A stretch of DNA of 64,000 nucleotides from Tomocerus qinae (taxonomy: Eukaryota; Arthropoda; Collembola; Entomobryomorpha; Tomoceridae): NCBI GenBank assembly GCA_020055645.1, contig CM034546.1, positions 7,130,001 through 7,194,000 of the forward strand, read 5' to 3'. The notes below the pieces were generated by a model that saw only the letters and a list, made by a program, of their open reading frames with translations, searched no databases and was not told the DNA's origin. How positions within the stretch are numbered: the first letter of the stretch is position 1; each line of letters starts with the position of its first letter. The position numbers and the translations under genes were made by a program. Below, piece after piece: positions 59,778-64,000 of this stretch.

Positions 59778-61775
59778 TTAAATTGTTAATGTCAAATGGC
59801 TTAGTGTACTATGAAATAATATCTTACGAAATTCGGAGACCACATCATCAACAGCAACTGGAAATAGGCGATCTCCTTTTCGACAATCTTTAGTGATGCT
59901 ATTTAATTTGTCTAGTACGGCTAAAATGAGTATTTTTAAGCGTAATCTACCGTACCACAGACACTCGAAAAACAGTGTGAAAAAACAGCCAAATAGGAAA
60001 TATCCACAGACAAAGAAAATAGTATGAATCTTCATCGTTAGGCTTATAGGGACACTCTGAGATTCTTGATGCTGCATTTTAGAATATGATATTATATACG
60101 GTAATTGATATAAGAAATCGTCTTGTTGCTTGAAATAGTTTAGAAAGCCTTTCTCTTCCATAAATTGAAAATACGATAGGAATTTGTAACGGTGTGAATT
60201 AATGAACTGATAAGAACAAGGTCCGTTAAGAACTGTTTCTTTTACAGTCGTGCAAACTCCGTCAGAAGCCACTTCTGATGGTTTTAAAGGTACGATGTAT
60301 TGACTTCCCTCTTTGGGAATTAAATGAAATAACTTCAACGAAAAATTGGTCATCATTTTCAAGGCGAAGGTAGATTGATCCATGTTCATGTGCTCGGAAG
60401 TTGCATTAAGTTGCCAGTCAAATAAATATACACTCGAACTCTTATTAAGAATTTTATACTTTCCAGAATATTCAACTTTCTGCTGATCCCATTTCCGTCT
60501 TTCGTCTTTTTGCCGTAACAATTTAAAGTCATTCTCCAGAACTTCGTTTACGTCTCCAAATTGTTTTTTGTCTGGTGGTGCAATAATCTCACTTGTTATC
60601 CACGTTTCATATTGAGTAGCAATTATAAATCCCATGGACACAATTATCAAGTACAAAATGTTTCTCCTTTTAGTGGAAACATCCTGATTTAAAAGGACGG
60701 CCACAGTGGATACAAAAATTATTTCCGCTTTCTTATGTAAAGAAGCAATTTTGAAGCCCAAAACATAAAATGAAATCGGGAACAGCAAAAATATCATCCA
60801 CCAGCAATAATCATCAAATGTATTTTGAATCAGAACTGTCAAAGGGATGTCGAGGAATCGTGGATTTGGTTCGCAGTAATATGGAATCATCTCCATAAAG
60901 TATTCAATGAAAAGAGTTTCATTCCATCGTATATCATAAGGTCTATAATTCCATGTTAGCATTTTAATGGCTCCATATCGCTGATGATTTGCTGTCGAGA
61001 AATTATTTGCAATGTCATAGACTGCAGTGAAGTTTAATCTTTCAGCCATCAATTCAACAACTCTCCAATCTGTTTGACAATAGTAGTTAATTTTCATCGT
61101 TGTGTAAATTGTTTCCTTGCACTCTGGCATCCGTCTCTTTATAGAAACAACGAAATCAATGTATCCAGTTATTTCAACCTCATGAAGATTCCCGTTTAAA
61201 GTATTCCAAATATTTTCCCATTGTTTTTCGTTGAGGTTTCTTTCAATCGGATGAAATTCTAAAGACTCACTTTCAGAATTGTATAGAACTGGACAGTAAA
61301 CCGAAAATTGATTTCCACCTTCCATTGCCAAAATAAACAGAGGAGCCATCAAATGTTTAAGGACACTTTTTTCCCACTCTGGATTCAGTTTTTTCCACTC
61401 ATCTTTAATGACGATGATAAATCTTGAATGTTGACGATTTATTTCTTTTCCTACATGTGTATGTAGATAATGTGAATCGGGATCTGGCTCCATTAGAATA
61501 TTTACAGTGCACAAGTTCTTCGATAGATCATGGGGATTATTTTCATCTCGACCGAAGAGAGTTTTGTTGTATTCTGATGTGGCCAATGTCCATGGTTGGC
61601 CATTTTGGTTGGACAGAATGAAGTCAGTCTGCCACTCGGAATGGTTGAAAGTGATCATGTTAAAATCACAATTAGAATAAAATGACAAATTTCGAAAACA
61701 GTGGACATTGTTGATAATGATGACATTAAAAAATAATATTATAAATCGATTTGTAGAACACATTGTAGTAAACAT
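59778..61775 (-). CDS. Divergent ionotropic receptor (IR family), 665 aa, intronless
   Basis: The paralogue of 41687-43648, matching it over the whole length. A signal peptide covers residues 1-26. M1 is about 323-344, the pore-like segment about 352-366, and M2 about 372-398, ending TQYETWITSEIIAPP. M3 is about 579-603. The extracellular region keeps the cysteines and the MAPLFILAMEGGNQ segment. The C-terminus is 12 residues longer because the stop of the sister gene (AAG ATA TAA) is AAG ATA TTA here. The inferred role is the same: a membrane ligand-gated ion channel subunit for chemosensation, ligand unknown. Several substitutions lie in the ligand-facing S1 and S2 parts. No hAT insertion is present upstream. 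Confidence 0.85.
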   Translation of the reverse strand: MFTTMCSTNRFIILFFNVIIINNVHCFRNLSFYSNCDFNMITFNHSEWQTDFILSNQNGQPWTLATSEYNKTLFGRDENNPHDLSKNLCTVNILMEPDPDSHYLHTHVGKEINRQHSRFIIVIKDEWKKLNPEWEKSVLKHLMAPLFILAMEGGNQFSVYCPVLYNSESESLEFHPIERNLNEKQWENIWNTLNGNLHEVEITGYIDFVVSIKRRMPECKETIYTTMKINYYCQTDWRVVELMAERLNFTAVYDIANNFSTANHQRYGAIKMLTWNYRPYDIRWNETLFIEYFMEMIPYYCEPNPRFLDIPLTVLIQNTFDDYCWWMIFLLFPISFYVLGFKIASLHKKAEIIFVSTVAVLLNQDVSTKRRNILYLIIVSMGFIIATQYETWITSEIIAPPDKKQFGDVNEVLENDFKLLRQKDERRKWDQQKVEYSGKYKILNKSSSVYLFDWQLNATSEHMNMDQSTFALKMMTNFSLKLFHLIPKEGSQYIVPLKPSEVASDGVCTTVKETVLNGPCSYQFINSHRYKFLSYFQFMEEKGFLNYFKQQDDFLYQLPYIISYSKMQHQESQSVPISLTMKIHTIFFVCGYFLFGCFFTLFFECLWYGRLRLKILILAVLDKLNSITKDCRKGDRLFPVAVDDVVSEFRKILFHSTLSHLTLTI

Positions 61776-63878
61776 TCTGCTTAGTTTTAACTTCGATCAG
61801 TGCTGCTTGAGAAATGATAAATTGAGTAGTGTATATTGTATAAAACAATACCTAGGAGTATATGTCGCTTGTATGGGGTGACCTTTATTTTTAATCCAAG
61901 CGGTACATAGGTACATAATAATCAATACCAATCTAACATATCCACTCTAGCCAACTAGAAACACAACTAATGTAAATGAATTCAATTTAGGCACGTAAGT
62001 TACATTTATATCACTCAATGACATGTTATGCTGACATGCTGATATTGCCTACTATACACTATAGAATATTATGCGTAAAAGTATAATATACCTATATGTG
62101 CAAGTATGGTGAAAAAGTAAGAGATGTTGTTGTTTACCTCTTGATTGCTCTGAACTTTACATTTAAAAAATTTGTAATAGAAAGTGTCGTTAAGAGATAA
62201 TTTAAGTATGAGACAATTAAGACAGTCTTCCAATAGGACTTAAAATAATATTGTCTCGTCCTGTCCAATATCTGTATTAAGTAGCTTCGTAGTATAGAAC
62301 TATAACTTTATATTTATAATTGTAGCAGTCAAAAGAGTTGGCAAGCATTACTTATCGAGTGTCCATTAATATTTGAGCATCTATATAGGACTTAGGAAGG
62401 TTTTAGATATTTTGTCAGGCGCATCCATTGGCTACGACCACCAAAACAAAGAAAAATTGTACAGGACGAAAACAGTTAACTCTGCCCTACTCATGGAAAG
62501 AAGAGAAAACATGAAACATTTGTTTGTTAAAGCATGATTACATGCAACACCTGGAGCGAGATAAACACCAAAGTCCTATATATTATAATATATAATTGTC
62601 TTGTATGAAACTAACAGACGTGGCTCTTTTTTTCCTTCCATTATCATGTAGTGTTCATGATATCCGTATAATATATTCAGTATTAGAATCATGTTTTCAC
62701 GTCACCAAATATTCATAGAATACATGTTGGTTTGGCTTTCTACTTTATGACTCCAAGAAACCAAAACCTTCGTTGAATCCTCTCTGTCTGTTAGCATTCC
62801 TTTTCACTTCTATGTATTATTTTCGTTTTAAATGTTTTGTATATGACTACAGACCATATTAATGGTAAGAGTGGAAAAATCATACTATGGAATAGATGGT
62901 GATAGTTAGGCGCTCACAAATGCCAGTGACGAAACTGGATTTTGCACTTAGGAAGGTTTTAGAGTTTGTTATACTGATGTGTTGGCTTACGACCGGCCCC
63001 GAAACAAAAAGCATTGTATGGGACAACAGTTTACTTTGCTTTTGACGATTTCTGCAGTTAATTAAGATAATCGAGAGGAAATAAACTTTTCACATAATTA
63101 CTATTTTAAAAATTTGACTCTACAAACAATGAGCAACAAATACCACAACATATTCGAGTTGTTTGAAACAAATAATTTAGACAATGGTGGTACCCTCTGT
63201 TGATAAAATTGGATGATTGAAATGAAAGCCATATCTCCATTTATATAGAATCTCACTAAACCGATAAGTTATGTATCTAATACGAAAATAATTAAGAAAG
63301 ACAACGTTTATTGTGTAAATATTGTGTCTTGTGTCCCTTCCCATTCCCTAATGCATAATGCATCACCAAGCTTTTAAGCACCTACATATTGTGCGATAAC
63401 ATTTGTCACTGATTAAAGGTTTTTTTAAGAACTTGATAATGAGGGAAATCCCAAAAGTGTGACGAATTTTTACATTGTTTTCTATTAGTTGCAACTAGCT
63501 ATTTTTGATAATTTTCTGCCCAACTTCATTTGATCTTTAAATAATCTTTGTTTATGTTAAGTAAGATAAGGTTTTAAAAGGTGTGTTCCATTAGAATAAT
63601 CTACGAATGATTTTTACAGGAACAAATCTGTTTTTGCATTTTTATTTTCAATAACGTTTGAGCAATGGATATTTAGTTCCAATGTTGTTCCATATCTAAG
63701 ATTCAACACAAATTGTTAATCTTAATAGTTGAATTGTAAATAAATGAATTAATAAATTTCGTAATAAAATATACAACAACGCAGGGAACTACGAAAACGA
63801 GATACTGCTGTCAAAGTTATTTACTAAACACAAAGTAAAAGGTTATTTAATCATTATTAGCCAAGAAATTATTTCACT
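61776..63878. other. Upstream flank of the second IR gene, non-coding
   Basis: About 61776-61870 repeats the upstream words of the first IR gene. About 62395-62740 matches 45530-45860 and 46125-46350. No gene is supported in 62750-63878. Confidence 0.5.
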
Positions 63879-63950
63879 TCAGTAATGTGTATTGTATTTC
63901 TCAATCGAATTACGAAGTATCTCCTTATTTGCTCCACTCAATTTGTAAAT
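63879..63950 (-). CDS. Possible terminal exon of a gene entering from the right
   Basis: On the minus strand a pyrimidine-rich acceptor (TATTTTTTTGTTTTAG) is followed by 23 codons (IYKLSGANKEI, then LRNSIEKYNTHY) and TGA. The peptide has balanced, charged composition and resembles the cytoplasmic end of a membrane protein. The remaining exons would lie beyond the window. The product cannot be identified and a chance frame of this length is possible. Confidence 0.3.
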   Translation of the reverse strand: MYKLSGANKEILRNSIEKYNTHY

Positions 63951-64000
63951 CTAAAACAAAAAAATACGTTAACAGTAATCTAAGTAACTTAACTGCTGAA

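Overview
This is an AT-rich eukaryotic window, almost certainly from an arthropod. Genes have short GT-AG introns, promoters carry TATA boxes, and the DNA is full of small inverted-repeat transposons. The genes are chemoreceptors of two kinds. The divergent, expanded receptor lineages and gene structure suggest a non-insect hexapod such as a springtail (Collembola). That assignment is an inference from family style, not a database match.

From 1 to about 36.6 kb, and again at 48.8-55.2 kb, there is a cluster of ten copies of one seven-transmembrane receptor gene, labelled A to J here. The protein is about 390 residues and looks like a divergent member of the insect gustatory/odorant receptor superfamily. 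Every complete copy has three coding exons: exon 1 of 358 nt, a phase-1 intron, exon 2 of 307-310 nt, a phase-2 intron, then a third exon of about 505 nt. B (3750-5451), C (9022-10477) and D (12192-14276) on the plus strand and G (24410-25977) on the minus strand are intact. A (1-1158) is cut by the window edge. E, F, H, I and J are broken. A conserved promoter block with a TATA box lies 200-280 bp before most start codons.

Copies E and G form a convergent pair, and so do F and H. The two pairs belong to a roughly 10-kb tandem segmental duplication (about 15.3-28.6 kb and 30.4-40.25 kb). The two halves have since decayed by different routes. E took a 4.7-kb LTR-retroelement-like insertion in exon 1 and lost a transmembrane helix. 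F and H acquired frameshifts, and H also a nonsense codon. I and J (48.8-55.2 kb, minus strand) are a further decayed group.

Two single-exon genes on the minus strand, at 41687-43648 (653 aa) and 59778-61775 (665 aa), encode divergent ionotropic receptors (IR family). They have a signal peptide, an M1/pore/M2 block, an S2 lobe and M3. They are recent paralogues with duplicated flanks. A possible last exon of another minus-strand gene sits at 63879-63950.

The remaining sequence is non-coding. It contains hAT-like elements with 8-bp target duplications, TTAA-type elements, long foldback elements with 4-bp duplications, a 126-131 bp satellite, a 31-bp minisatellite and dispersed flanking repeats. 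Because the window holds its own paralogous copies, several insertions can be checked against an empty site elsewhere in the same window.
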